This document shows positions 1-8,974 of a DNA stretch of 15,569 bases, piece by piece. The DNA lies in the NCBI GenBank assembly GCA_001768125.1, contig MENB01000064.1, forward strand, positions 21,294 to 36,862, written 5' to 3'. The notes below the pieces were generated by a model that had not been told where the DNA came from, searched no databases, and saw only the letters and a list, made by a program, of their open reading frames with translations. The translations under genes were made by a program, and so were the position numbers. Every line of letters begins with the position of its first letter. Positions within the stretch are counted from its first letter, which is position 1. Source of the DNA: Armatimonadetes bacterium RBG_19FT_COMBO_69_19. Its GTDB lineage: Bacteria > Sysuimicrobiota > Sysuimicrobiia > Sysuimicrobiales > Kaftiobacteriaceae.

Positions 1-717
1 AGCCCGCTATACCGGCGCCGCCTGCTCGATCTCCTCCTCGCGCAGACCAGTCCCGCCTATTACTTCACGGTGCAGCGGTACGCGCGCGCGCTGCTGCAGC
101 GGAACCGGCTCCTCCGCACGCGCGGCGGCGGCCTCGAGGCCTGGGACGAGCAGATCGCCCTCCTTGGTGCCACGCTGACGGTCCGGCGCGGGGAGCTCGT
201 CAGGAGGCTCGCCGCGGCCGCGGGACCCATCTATGACGCGCTGAGTCACAGGCAGGAGCACCTGACGCTGGAATACGTCCCGTCATTGCACGGCGAGGGT
301 GAGACGCCGATGGCGGCCTGGGCGCGCGAGACGCTGCTCCGGCGGCGGGGGGAAGAGATCGCGCGCGGCGCCACGGTGGTCGGGCCGCACCGGGACGATC
401 TAGCGCTCCGCGTGGATGGGCGGGAGCTGCGGACGTTCGGCTCGCGCGGCCAGCAACTGACGGCGATGCTGGCGGTCCGCCTGGCGGAGCGCCGGGTCCT
501 GCTCGAGGAGACCGGCGAGGAGCCCGTCCTCATGCTGGACGACGTCTTACTCACCCTGGACGAGGCCCGCCAGTCCTACCTGCTGGATGGCGTGCGGGGC
601 GTCCAGGTGCTGATGACCCTCACCACCACCGCGACGCTGGCCGCCATCCCGGCCGGGGCGGCACTGTACCGGGTGCAGGGCGGAACGGTCGAGGCCGAGC
701 ATGCTCACCTCGCTTAG
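1..717 (+). CDS. recF: DNA replication/repair protein RecF, C-terminal part (5' end outside window)
   Basis: RecF is an SMC/ABC-type ATPase that loads or stabilises RecA at single-strand gaps and stalled forks. The reading frame is open from base 1, so the N-terminal part with Walker A is upstream of the window. The visible 238 codons begin with the RecF block RRRLLDLLL, continue through a coiled-coil-like section (LEAWDEQIALLG), then VGPHRDDLAL, the ABC signature region FGSRGQQLTAM and Walker B PVLMLDDVLLTLDE. The residue after LLDDV, usually S in RecF (LDDVLSELD), is L here. The stop codon lies 17 bp inside the next gene. RecF next to gyrB is the classic origin-proximal arrangement, so dnaN and dnaA probably lie to the left (inference). 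Confidence 0.95.
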   Translation, partial: SPLYRRRLLDLLLAQTSPAYYFTVQRYARALLQRNRLLRTRGGGLEAWDEQIALLGATLTVRRGELVRRLAAAAGPIYDALSHRQEHLTLEYVPSLHGEGETPMAAWARETLLRRRGEEIARGATVVGPHRDDLALRVDGRELRTFGSRGQQLTAMLAVRLAERRVLLEETGEEPVLMLDDVLLTLDEARQSYLLDGVRGVQVLMTLTTTATLAAIPAGAALYRVQGGTVEAEHAHLA

Positions 718-1180
718 GAGTCTGCTCCGGGGTGCGGCGAAGTCGCTGGGCGTGGAGCGGGCGGCGTCCGCGGCGCTCATCGCGGAGATGTGGCCCGAAA
801 TCGTCGGTCCGGAAGCGTCGGGGCACAGCCGCCCGATGGGGCTGCGGGGCAGCGTGCTGCTGGCCGAGGCCGAGGGGGGTCTGTGGGCCCAGGAACTGTC
901 GGCCCGGCGCGGTGGCTTCGCCGCGGAGATCAACCGGCGCCTGGGCGCGCCCGCGGTGACGGAGATCCGGTTCAAGCAGGTCGCGGGATGGCGGACGCCG
1001 CCGGCAGGAGACGTGCCTCAGCCGGCGGAGGCGTCCACCGCGTTGACCGCCGAGGAGAGCGCATCGGTGGAGCGCACGGCGGCCGAGATCGCCGATCCCG
1101 AGGTCAGGGAAGCCGCGAAGAAGGCGATGCGGAGCCAGATCGCATGGAGGAAGCGACATGTACGTCCACCTGGGCGGTGA
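701..1180 (+). CDS. DUF721 / DciA-like replication-associated protein
   Basis: A 159-residue protein with the DUF721 pattern: an N-terminal helix, then WPEIVGPEASGHSRP, a beta segment LRGSVLLAEAEGGLWAQELS, INRRLG and VTEIRFK. DUF721 includes DciA, the ancestral loader/partner of the DnaB helicase, and members commonly sit beside recF or dnaA in lineages lacking DnaC/DnaI. The conserved N-terminal half ends near residue 95; the remaining ~65 residues are charged and poorly conserved, ending in a basic tail (WRKRHVRPPGR). The gene overlaps recF by 17 bp and the next gene by 23 bp, which suggests translational coupling. Family membership is seen in the sequence; a helicase-loading role is inferred from the family and context. 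Confidence 0.85.
   Translation: MLTSLRSLLRGAAKSLGVERAASAALIAEMWPEIVGPEASGHSRPMGLRGSVLLAEAEGGLWAQELSARRGGFAAEINRRLGAPAVTEIRFKQVAGWRTPPAGDVPQPAEASTALTAEESASVERTAAEIADPEVREAAKKAMRSQIAWRKRHVRPPGR
1146..1151 (+). promoter_or_regulatory. Shine-Dalgarno site of the remB-like gene
   Basis: GGAGGA, six bases before the ATG at 1158. It lies inside the end of the DUF721 gene and fixes the start of the downstream gene despite the 23-bp overlap. Confidence 0.75.
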
Positions 1181-1436
1181 GATCGTCGTGCCCGTCCGCG
1201 AGGTCGTCGCCATCCTCGACGTCCGCCTGCTCCAGGGATCCGACCTCAACCGGGAGTTCATCGACAAGGCCGTGGCCGGCAAGCGCCTGCGCGGCGATGG
1301 GCTCACCCCCGACTGCAAGGCGCTCGTGGTGACGCGGGACATGACCGTGTACACCTCGGCCGTCTCAGCCCAGACCCTGGCCCGCCGGATGACCCATCTG
1401 CGGCAGAGTGCGAGGGCCTGGGACGCGGAAACATAA
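1158..1436 (+). CDS. RemB-like (DUF370 / YaaB) regulatory protein
   Basis: A 92-residue protein closely resembling Bacillus subtilis RemB (YaaB). It opens with MYVHLGGEIVVPVREVVAI (RemB opens MYIHLGDDFVVSTRDIVGI) and keeps the conserved block KALVVTRDMTVYTSAVSAQTL. RemA/RemB proteins regulate extracellular-matrix genes in Bacillus; RemA forms DNA-binding rings, and the role of RemB is less well defined. The position between recF/dciA and gyrB is the same as in Bacillus (recF-yaaB-gyrB). The start is supported by a strong GGAGGA site. The C-terminal extension of ~10 residues (SARAWDAET) is not typical. The family call is firm; whether it controls a matrix or biofilm here is unknown. Confidence 0.88.
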   Translation: MYVHLGGEIVVPVREVVAILDVRLLQGSDLNREFIDKAVAGKRLRGDGLTPDCKALVVTRDMTVYTSAVSAQTLARRMTHLRQSARAWDAET

Positions 1437-1458
1437 GGCTGGATGCGGGTTTTCTGCG

Positions 1459-1488
1459 TTGACAGGCCTTTTTCGCGTGTGATACACT
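1459..1488 (+). promoter_or_regulatory. Predicted gyrBA promoter
   Basis: A perfect -35 TTGACA at 1459-1464 and a -10 TACACT at 1483-1488, preceded by TG at 1480-1481 (extended -10, TGaTACACT), with an 18-bp spacer. It lies in the only AT-enriched stretch (1450-1490) of the 176-bp gap before gyrB. Transcription would start near 1495 and leave a leader of about 120 nt. No experimental support; the match is by consensus. Confidence 0.7.
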
Positions 1489-3544
<2,056 letters not shown>

Positions 3545-3548
3545 CCAC

Positions 3549-3553
3549 AGGAG
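3549..3553 (+). promoter_or_regulatory. Shine-Dalgarno site of gyrA
   Basis: AGGAG six bases before the gyrA ATG at 3560, in the 15-bp gyrB-gyrA gap. It supports this start and co-transcription. Confidence 0.75.
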
Positions 3554-3559
3554 ACTTCT

Positions 3560-6007
3560 ATGGCGCTAGGCGATGACTCCCGGATTCTGCCCCAGCCCAT
3601 CGAGAAGGAGATGCGCACTTCCTATCTCGACTACGCGATGTCCGTCATCGTCAGCCGCGCCCTGCCCGACGTGCGCGACGGCTTGAAGCCGGTGCAGCGG
3701 CGCATCCTGTACGCGATGCTGGAAGCGGGCCTGCGCCCCGACCGCGCGCACCGCAAGTCCGCGGCCGTGGTCGGCGACGTGCTGAAGAAATACCACCCGC
3801 ACGGCGACGCGCCGGTGTACGAAGCGCTGGTGCGCATGGCCCAGGACTGGTCGCTCCGCTACCCGTTGGTCGACGGGCAAGGCAACTTCGGCAGCATCGA
3901 CGGCGATCCACCGGCCGCGATGAGGTACAGCGAAGCGCGCCTCACGCCGATCGCCATGGAGCTGCTGGCCGACATCGACAAAGACACCGTTGACCTCGTC
4001 CCCAACTACGACGAGTACGAGCGCGAGCCCGTGGTCCTGCCCGCCCGGGTGCCGAACCTGCTGATGAACGGCGCGTCCGGCATCGCGGTGGGCATGGCGA
4101 GCAACATCCCGCCCCACAACGCGGGCGAGTTGATCGATGGCCTGATCGCCCTGATCGACGACAAGGACACCGACGCCGAGGCCCTGATGAAGATCATCAA
4201 GGGCCCCGACTTCCCCACCGGCGGCCAGATCCTGGGCCGCGACGGCATCAAGGCCGCGTATGCGACCGGCCGCGGCAGCATCACGGTGCGGGCCAAGGCC
4301 GAGATCGAGGAGCTGCGGGGCGGCCGGGTGGCGGTGATCATCACCGAGGTTCCGTTCCAGGTGAACAAGTCGGCGCTCATCGCGCGCACCGCCGAGCTCG
4401 TGCGGAACAAGAAGCTGCACGGGATCAGCGACCTGCGCGACGAATCCGACCGCCGCGGCATGCGCATCGTGATCGAGCTGCGGCGGGACGCGAACCCGCA
4501 GATCGTGCGCAACCAGCTGTTCAAGCACACCCAGATGCAGACGACGTTCGGCGCCAACATGCTGGCCCTGGTGGACGGGGTGCCGCGCACACTCGGCCTG
4601 CGGGACATGCTGCTGCACTACCTCAACCACCGGCGCAACGTTGTCATCCGCCGCACGAAGTTCGAGCTGGCCCGGGCCGAGGAGCGCGCGCACATCCTCG
4701 AAGGCTACAAGATCGCGCTCAAGTTCCTGGACGAGGTCATCGCCCTGATCCGCAAGTCGAAGGACGTGCCCGCCGCGCGCGCCGGGCTGATGAAGGAGTT
4801 CAAGCTCAGCGAACGCCAGGCCGAGGCCATCCTCGAGCTGCAACTGCGGCGCCTGGCCGCCCTCGAGCGCGAGAAGGTCGAGGACGAGTACAAAGCGCTG
4901 GTCAAGGACATCGCGCGCTACCGGGAGATGCTGCAGGACGCCACCTCGCCGCGCCCGCGGCTGATCATGGCCGCGATCCGCGCCGAGCTGCTGGAGATGA
5001 AGGGGAAGTATGGGGACGCGCGGCGCACCAAGATCGCCAGCAAGGAGGCGGAGGAGTTCGAGGCCGAGGACCTCATCCCCGACGCCGACGTGGTGATCAG
5101 CCTCAGCCACAACAACTACATCAAGCGCCAGCCGCTGGAGACCTATCGCCTGCAGCGCCGGGGCACGCGCGGCGTCCAGGGCATGAGTACGAAGGAAGAG
5201 GACTACGTGGAGCAGGTCCTGGCCACGACGAATCACGCCTTCCTGCTGATCTTCAGCGACCGCGGTAAGGTGTACCGGATGAAGGCGCATGAGATGCCGG
5301 AGTCCAGCCGCACGGCGCGCGGGACGGCGCTCGTGAACCTGCTCGCGCTCGCCCAGGGGGAGCGGATCAACGCGCTCATCGCCCTGCGCTCCTTCGAGGA
5401 TGAGGGCAGCGTCTTCATGGCGACCCGGCGGGGGGTCGTGAAGCGCACGGGGTTGATGGAGTTCATCAACGCCAAGCGCGCGGGCATCTTTGCCATCACC
5501 CTGGACCGGGACGACAGCCTGGTGGGCGTGCGGCTCATCGCGAAGGACACGGAGATGGTCCTGGCCACCCAACTGGGCAAGGCCCTGCGCTTCCGCGCGG
5601 GCCAGGTCCGCGAGATGGGCCGCTCCGCGCGCGGGGTCACGGGCATCCGCCTGCGCAGCGGTGACGCCGTCGTGGGCGTGGCCGACGCGAAGGAAGGGAC
5701 CACGCTGCTGACCGCCACCGAGATGGGCTTCGGCAAGCGCACGCCCATCGGGCAGTACCCGGTGAAGAGCCGCGGCGGGATGGGCGTGATCAACCTGAAC
5801 GTGTCCAAGAAGACCGGCCAGGTCGTCAGCGTGCGCGCCGTCGAGGACGACGACGAGATCCTGCTCGGGACGACGAGCGGCGTCTTCAACCGGATCGCCG
5901 CCGCGCAGATCTCCGTGATGGGCCGCTCCGCCCAGGGCGTGCACATCCAGCACCTGGGCGAAGGCGACCACCTGGCGGCCATGGCGCGCATCCCGGCGAA
6001 GGAATAG
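3560..6007 (+). CDS. gyrA: DNA gyrase subunit A
   Basis: Breakage-reunion and DNA-wrapping subunit of gyrase, 815 residues. The winged-helix/tower core carries [17 protein letters not shown] at the start, the quinolone region GKYHPHGD-equivalent [13 protein letters not shown] (residues 77-88), and the catalytic Tyr123 in [10 protein letters not shown]. The coiled-coil gate spans roughly 360-490. The C-terminal beta-pinwheel begins near 500 and contains the GyrA box as QRRGTRG (532-538), identifying gyrase rather than topoisomerase IV, although the fifth residue, usually G, is T. There is no long acidic tail; the protein ends ARIPAKE. Residues equivalent to E. coli Ser83, Ala84 and Asp87 are Ala84, Pro85 and Glu88. 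It is in an operon with gyrB. Confidence 0.98.
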   Translation: MALGDDSRILPQPIEKEMRTSYLDYAMSVIVSRALPDVRDGLKPVQRRILYAMLEAGLRPDRAHRKSAAVVGDVLKKYHPHGDAPVYEALVRMAQDWSLRYPLVDGQGNFGSIDGDPPAAMRYSEARLTPIAMELLADIDKDTVDLVPNYDEYEREPVVLPARVPNLLMNGASGIAVGMASNIPPHNAGELIDGLIALIDDKDTDAEALMKIIKGPDFPTGGQILGRDGIKAAYATGRGSITVRAKAEIEELRGGRVAVIITEVPFQVNKSALIARTAELVRNKKLHGISDLRDESDRRGMRIVIELRRDANPQIVRNQLFKHTQMQTTFGANMLALVDGVPRTLGLRDMLLHYLNHRRNVVIRRTKFELARAEERAHILEGYKIALKFLDEVIALIRKSKDVPAARAGLMKEFKLSERQAEAILELQLRRLAALEREKVEDEYKALVKDIARYREMLQDATSPRPRLIMAAIRAELLEMKGKYGDARRTKIASKEAEEFEAEDLIPDADVVISLSHNNYIKRQPLETYRLQRRGTRGVQGMSTKEEDYVEQVLATTNHAFLLIFSDRGKVYRMKAHEMPESSRTARGTALVNLLALAQGERINALIALRSFEDEGSVFMATRRGVVKRTGLMEFINAKRAGIFAITLDRDDSLVGVRLIAKDTEMVLATQLGKALRFRAGQVREMGRSARGVTGIRLRSGDAVVGVADAKEGTTLLTATEMGFGKRTPIGQYPVKSRGGMGVINLNVSKKTGQVVSVRAVEDDDEILLGTTSGVFNRIAAAQISVMGRSAQGVHIQHLGEGDHLAAMARIPAKE

Positions 6008-6036
6008 CGCCCGCGCGGGGAAAGTCACAAGTAGTC

Positions 6037-6684
6037 ATGTGGCGCAGAGTGCTCACCGCGATCGGGATCGTCGGGGCCACAGTGGCCGTCCATGAGGCGG
6101 CGCACGCCGTGGCCGCGGTGCGGGGCGGCGGGACCGTGAAGGAGATCGGTGTGGGGTTGGGGCCCGCGCTCTTCCGGACGAAGGTCCGCCGGCTTCCCAT
6201 CGTCGTGCGCGCCTTCCCGCTGGGCGGCTACGCCGCGGTCGACGTGGAGCAGATCCCGCCCCACCGCCGCATCGGCATGTTGCTCGCCGGCCCGCTCACG
6301 AATATCCTGCTCGGCGCCCCGCTGCTGTACGCGCTGCGGCGTCATCCCACCGTCATGCTCGGAGACGAAGGCAAGGCCGTGGGGCTCACCGGCTTCCTCG
6401 GGACGTTCTCGGCGCTGTTCCAGGCCGCCGATCAGGGCGCGGGCTCGCTCGGGCGGCTGGCGGGAGGGATCAACGTCGGGCTGGGCGTGATGAACCTCAT
6501 GCCGATCTACCCGCTCGATGGCGGCCACATCGTGGCCAGCCTGATGGAAGCCCGCGGCGCTTCGCCGCGCGCGCGCAGCACGTTCATGCGCCTCACCGCG
6601 GTCGCGTTCGCGCTGCTCGTGCAGAGCGCGATGATGGCCGATCTTCGCCGCCTGGCCGCATCGCGCCGCCGCCGCCCCGTCTGA
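6037..6684 (+). CDS. Compact M50 (site-2-type) membrane zinc protease lacking a PDZ domain
   Basis: A 215-residue membrane protein with the intramembrane metalloprotease motifs: HEAAH at 19-23 inside the first hydrophobic segment, GPLTNILLG at 85-93, and the second metal-binding block NLMPIYPLDGGH at 153-164 with Asp161 as third zinc ligand. VGLGPALFRTK and PLGGYAAV (62-68) resemble the RseP/RasP branch. RseP proteins carry one or two PDZ domains between the second and third membrane segments; here only about 55 residues separate GPLTN from NLMP, so no PDZ domain fits. The basic C-terminus (RRLAASRRRRPV) is probably cytosolic. It starts 29 bp after gyrA with only a loose GGGGAAAG upstream. 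Substrate is unknown; a role in regulated intramembrane proteolysis is a family-based inference. Confidence 0.88.
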   Translation: MWRRVLTAIGIVGATVAVHEAAHAVAAVRGGGTVKEIGVGLGPALFRTKVRRLPIVVRAFPLGGYAAVDVEQIPPHRRIGMLLAGPLTNILLGAPLLYALRRHPTVMLGDEGKAVGLTGFLGTFSALFQAADQGAGSLGRLAGGINVGLGVMNLMPIYPLDGGHIVASLMEARGASPRARSTFMRLTAVAFALLVQSAMMADLRRLAASRRRRPV

Positions 6685-6690
6685 TCGCCG

Positions 6691-7557
6691 ATGCCCGTCG
6701 CCATTCGGCTGGCCGGCATCGATTCTGAGCAACTCCCCCGCATCGTGGCCGGTCGCGAGGCCGCGCCTTTGGAATGGCTGGAGTGGGCCGAGGAGCCGGG
6801 CCACGACCTGGTCGCCCTCGACGACGGGCGGGCCGTGGGTGGCATCCATGTCAGCATCGTGGGCCGGACTGAGGCCTGGATGGAGGCGATCCGCGTCCAT
6901 CCGGACGTGCAGGGCCGCGGCATCGGCGGACAGCTGGTGCGGGAGGCCGAAGCGCTGGCCCGCCACTACGGCGCAGCGGTGATGCGCACGTCGATCCCCG
7001 CGCATGACTACGGCGCCCTGTCGCTCGCCGAGCGGGCCGGCTACCGGCAGACGGCGCGCTGCGTCGTCGTGGAGACGGAGGTCGCCCCGGGGCCCGCCCA
7101 CGTGCCCTACGACGCGCCGGTCGAGCACCCGCGAGCGGAGCAGACGCCCGCGGTGCTGCGGTTCCTGGAGCACACGCCGGCGCTTGCCGCCTGGGACAAG
7201 CTCGTCCCGCTGGGGTGGCGGTTCCGCCGCATCAGTCCCGAATTGGTGCGCGGTCTAATCAAGGACCGCCGCGCCGCGCTGGCGCTTCGGCCTGAGCGCT
7301 CCGAGGAGCCGCAGGCCTGCGTGCTCTTCGCGCGTCCCGAGGAGGCCGTCGTCGTGTCGCTCCTCGATGGCACGCCCCCCGGGATGCAGGCCGTGTTCGG
7401 CGAGGTCCTCGAGCAGGCGCAGGACGGTGAGGTCCGGCGGGTCGTCGTCTTCGCACATCAGCTTGACGCGCTCGCTCCTCTCGACGTCCGCGAGTGGCGC
7501 CCGCACCCGTGGTGCCCGGACGGCCTCGTCATCGTCCAGAAGAACCTGGCGTCCTAG
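6691..7557 (+). CDS. GNAT-family N-acetyltransferase with a divergent C-terminal half
   Basis: A 288-residue protein. The N-terminal ~130 residues form a GNAT acetyltransferase fold: a beta strand GGIHVSIVG, then motif A EAIRVHPDVQGRGIGGQL (66-82) with the acetyl-CoA pyrophosphate loop Q74-G-R-G-I-G, and YGALSLAERAGYRQ (107-120) as motif B. The second half (about 145-288) has the alternating strand/helix pattern of a second GNAT-like domain (CVLFARPEEAVVVSLLDG) but no recognisable acetyl-CoA loop, so it may be a degenerate regulatory or substrate-binding copy. The acceptor is unknown. It begins six bases after the M50 gene and ends two bases before the alaX-like gene, with no clear Shine-Dalgarno site, consistent with coupling within one operon. 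Confidence 0.85.
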   Translation: MPVAIRLAGIDSEQLPRIVAGREAAPLEWLEWAEEPGHDLVALDDGRAVGGIHVSIVGRTEAWMEAIRVHPDVQGRGIGGQLVREAEALARHYGAAVMRTSIPAHDYGALSLAERAGYRQTARCVVVETEVAPGPAHVPYDAPVEHPRAEQTPAVLRFLEHTPALAAWDKLVPLGWRFRRISPELVRGLIKDRRAALALRPERSEEPQACVLFARPEEAVVVSLLDGTPPGMQAVFGEVLEQAQDGEVRRVVVFAHQLDALAPLDVREWRPHPWCPDGLVIVQKNLAS

Positions 7558-7559
7558 CG

Positions 7560-8270
7560 ATGGCCCAACTGCTCTATCTGCATGACAGCTACCTCAAGGC
7601 GTTCGACGCCACCGTCGAGGGCGTCCAGGGCCAGGTCGTGGCCCTCGACCGCACGGCATTCTACGCCGGCGGGGGCGGCCAGCCGGTCGACGTGGGGACG
7701 CTGCGCTGGAGCGGCGGCGAGTGCCGCGTCATGGACGTGCGCAAGGACGGCGACGCGGTGTGGCACATGGTCGAGGGCGCGCTTCCGGCGGTCGGGGCCG
7801 CGGTGGCGGGTGCGCTGGACTGGAACCGCCGCTACGCCATCATGCGGCATCACTCCGCGCTGCACGTTCTCGTCGGCGTCGTGTACCGGCAGTTCAACGC
7901 GCTCGTTACCGGGGGCGCGATCTACCCGGACCGGGCGCGGATGGACTTCTCCCTCGAGGATCTCAACAAGGACCGCGTGGCGGCGATCGAGGCCGAAGCC
8001 AATCGCGTCATCGGCGAGCACCGCCGCGTCCTCGTGCGGTTCCTGCCCCGCGAGGAGTTCGATCGTTCCGACCTGGTGCGCCTGGCGAAGAACCTCGTGC
8101 CGCAGGGCATCAGCGAGGTGCGCGTGGTCGAGATCGAGGGCTTCGACGCGCAGGCCGACGGCGGCACGCACGTCGGCAACACGAGCGAGATCGGCCGGCT
8201 CGTCGTGACGAAGACGGAGAACAAGGGCAAGGCGAACCGGCGGCTTGAGATCGCCCTGACCGTGGGATAA
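7560..8270 (+). CDS. AlaX-type alanyl-tRNA editing protein
   Basis: A trans-editing hydrolase related to the AlaRS editing domain, which removes Ser (or Gly) from misacylated tRNA-Ala. At 236 residues it is an AlaX-M-like form. It has the glycine-rich motif FYAGGGGQPVDVG (34-46), the zinc motif H98-x3-H102 in MRHHSALHVL, and the second zinc motif region FDAQADGGTHVGNTSEIG (195-212), then ENKGKANRRLEIAL. In the canonical C-x3-H pair the Cys position is occupied by Asp200, while His204 is kept. The frame is open further upstream to 7494, but the ATG at 7560 is preferred because it begins directly at the conserved N-terminus and lies two bases after the GNAT stop; the upstream alternative would overlap the GNAT gene by 64 bp. 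Confidence 0.88.
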   Translation: MAQLLYLHDSYLKAFDATVEGVQGQVVALDRTAFYAGGGGQPVDVGTLRWSGGECRVMDVRKDGDAVWHMVEGALPAVGAAVAGALDWNRRYAIMRHHSALHVLVGVVYRQFNALVTGGAIYPDRARMDFSLEDLNKDRVAAIEAEANRVIGEHRRVLVRFLPREEFDRSDLVRLAKNLVPQGISEVRVVEIEGFDAQADGGTHVGNTSEIGRLVVTKTENKGKANRRLEIALTVG

Positions 8271-8271
8271 T
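8245..8271 (+). promoter_or_regulatory. Candidate internal promoter at the alaX stop codon
   Basis: TTGAGA at 8245-8250 and an extended -10 TGGGATAAT at 8263-8271, with a 15-bp spacer (shorter than ideal). It covers the end of the alaX-like gene and would start transcription around 8278-8281, two to five bases before the GTG at 8283. Consensus match only. Confidence 0.35.
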
Positions 8272-8282
8272 GGAGACCGGGG

Positions 8283-8522
8283 GTGGCACCGATGGCTGAG
8301 CTCATCTGCGTGTCCTGCGGACGCCGCGGCACGCTCGACGAGCCGCTGCCGTGGTACGAAGGAGCGGCGCGCGACCTCGCGCTCGAGCCCGATGATGTTG
8401 CAGTGGAAGACGGCGCCTACCTCTGCGGCGACTGCTACCGCCGCATCGATCCCGAAGACCGTCCCCGCTGGAAGCCGGTCTCGCGCCTCTCGGGCTTCAT
8501 CCGCGAAAAGACCGGCGGCTGA
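8283..8522 (+). CDS. Small protein with two CxxC zinc-binding knuckles, function unknown
   Basis: A 79-residue (GTG start, 8283) or 76-residue (ATG start, 8292) protein. CVSC (residues 9-12) and CGDC (48-51) form a probable four-cysteine zinc-ribbon; the stretch between them is acidic (LEPDDVAVEDG), and the tail is basic/aromatic (RWKPVSRLSGFIREKTGG). I do not recognise a named family. GTG 8283 has GGAG seven bases upstream; ATG 8292 has a G run eight bases upstream, so the start is undecided. It sits 12 bp after the alaX-like gene. Stand-alone zinc ribbons often bind nucleic acid or act as adaptors, but nothing here proves either. Confidence 0.7.
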   Translation: MAPMAELICVSCGRRGTLDEPLPWYEGAARDLALEPDDVAVEDGAYLCGDCYRRIDPEDRPRWKPVSRLSGFIREKTGG

Positions 8523-8573
8523 GTGACCCGCAGGACTCGTCCCTTTCGGATGCGAATGTTCTTTGGGCATTCC

Positions 8574-8579
8574 GGAGGA
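8574..8579 (+). promoter_or_regulatory. Strong Shine-Dalgarno site of the metallopeptidase-like gene
   Basis: GGAGGA five bases before the ATG at 8585, in the 62-bp gap after the zinc-ribbon gene. It is one of the best ribosome-binding sites in the window. Confidence 0.7.
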
Positions 8580-8584
8580 CCCCC

Positions 8585-8974
8585 ATGCAGTGGACTCCTG
8601 CAACAGACGTGCACGCGCGGTTACGCGGCATCACGCAGGCCCTCGGGCTCACCTACGTGGACCCCGACCGTGTGCGCTGCGTGCGCGTGGAAGGCTCGCG
8701 GGCGAACGCCCTGGCCCGCATCTGGGGTCTCCCGCCCGTGTTCCAGGACGCGCTGCGCCTCCGGCCGCACTACGTCATCGAGTTCATGGTCCCCGTGTTC
8801 GACGAGCTGCCCCGCGAGGAGCAGGACCGCGTCATCATCCATGAGCTGCTGCACATCCCGCGCACGTTCAGCGGCGGCATCCGCCCCGAGCGGTCGCGCT
8901 CGCTGACCATCAACCACCGTATCGTGGAGCGCTACTACCGCCAGTACCTTGCGGCGATGAAGCAGGGCCGGTGA
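8585..8974 (+). CDS. Putative phage-type metallopeptidase (HExxH), small cytosolic protein
   Basis: A 129-residue protein with a zincin-like motif IIHELLHIP, giving H86-E87-L-L-H90. It is preceded by the strand YVIEFMVPVFDELP (63-76) and REEQDRV, a layout typical of the putative phage metallopeptidase family found in phages and scattered bacterial genomes. A downstream His111 (TINHRIVERYYRQY) could be a third ligand. No signal peptide or membrane segment is visible. The first ~55 residues (ARLRGITQALGL, VRCVRVEGSRA) form a domain I cannot assign; the RCVRVEGSRANALARIWGLP part is conserved-looking and basic. Substrate is unknown and catalysis unproven. The stop overlaps the next gene's GTG by 4 bp. 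Confidence 0.75.
   Translation: MQWTPATDVHARLRGITQALGLTYVDPDRVRCVRVEGSRANALARIWGLPPVFQDALRLRPHYVIEFMVPVFDELPREEQDRVIIHELLHIPRTFSGGIRPERSRSLTINHRIVERYYRQYLAAMKQGR

Noticed and set aside
3566..6028. 820-codon open frame antisense to gyrA, and a 538-codon one antisense to gyrB (1589-3205)
   Set aside because: These are produced by high-GC third positions of gyrA and gyrB. Their translations are rich in repetitive R/A/G/H/L/V and show no known domain.
7494..7559. Upstream extension of the alaX-like frame to a start at 7494
   Set aside because: The extra 22 residues overlap the GNAT gene and match nothing conserved; the ATG at 7560 begins at the family N-terminus.
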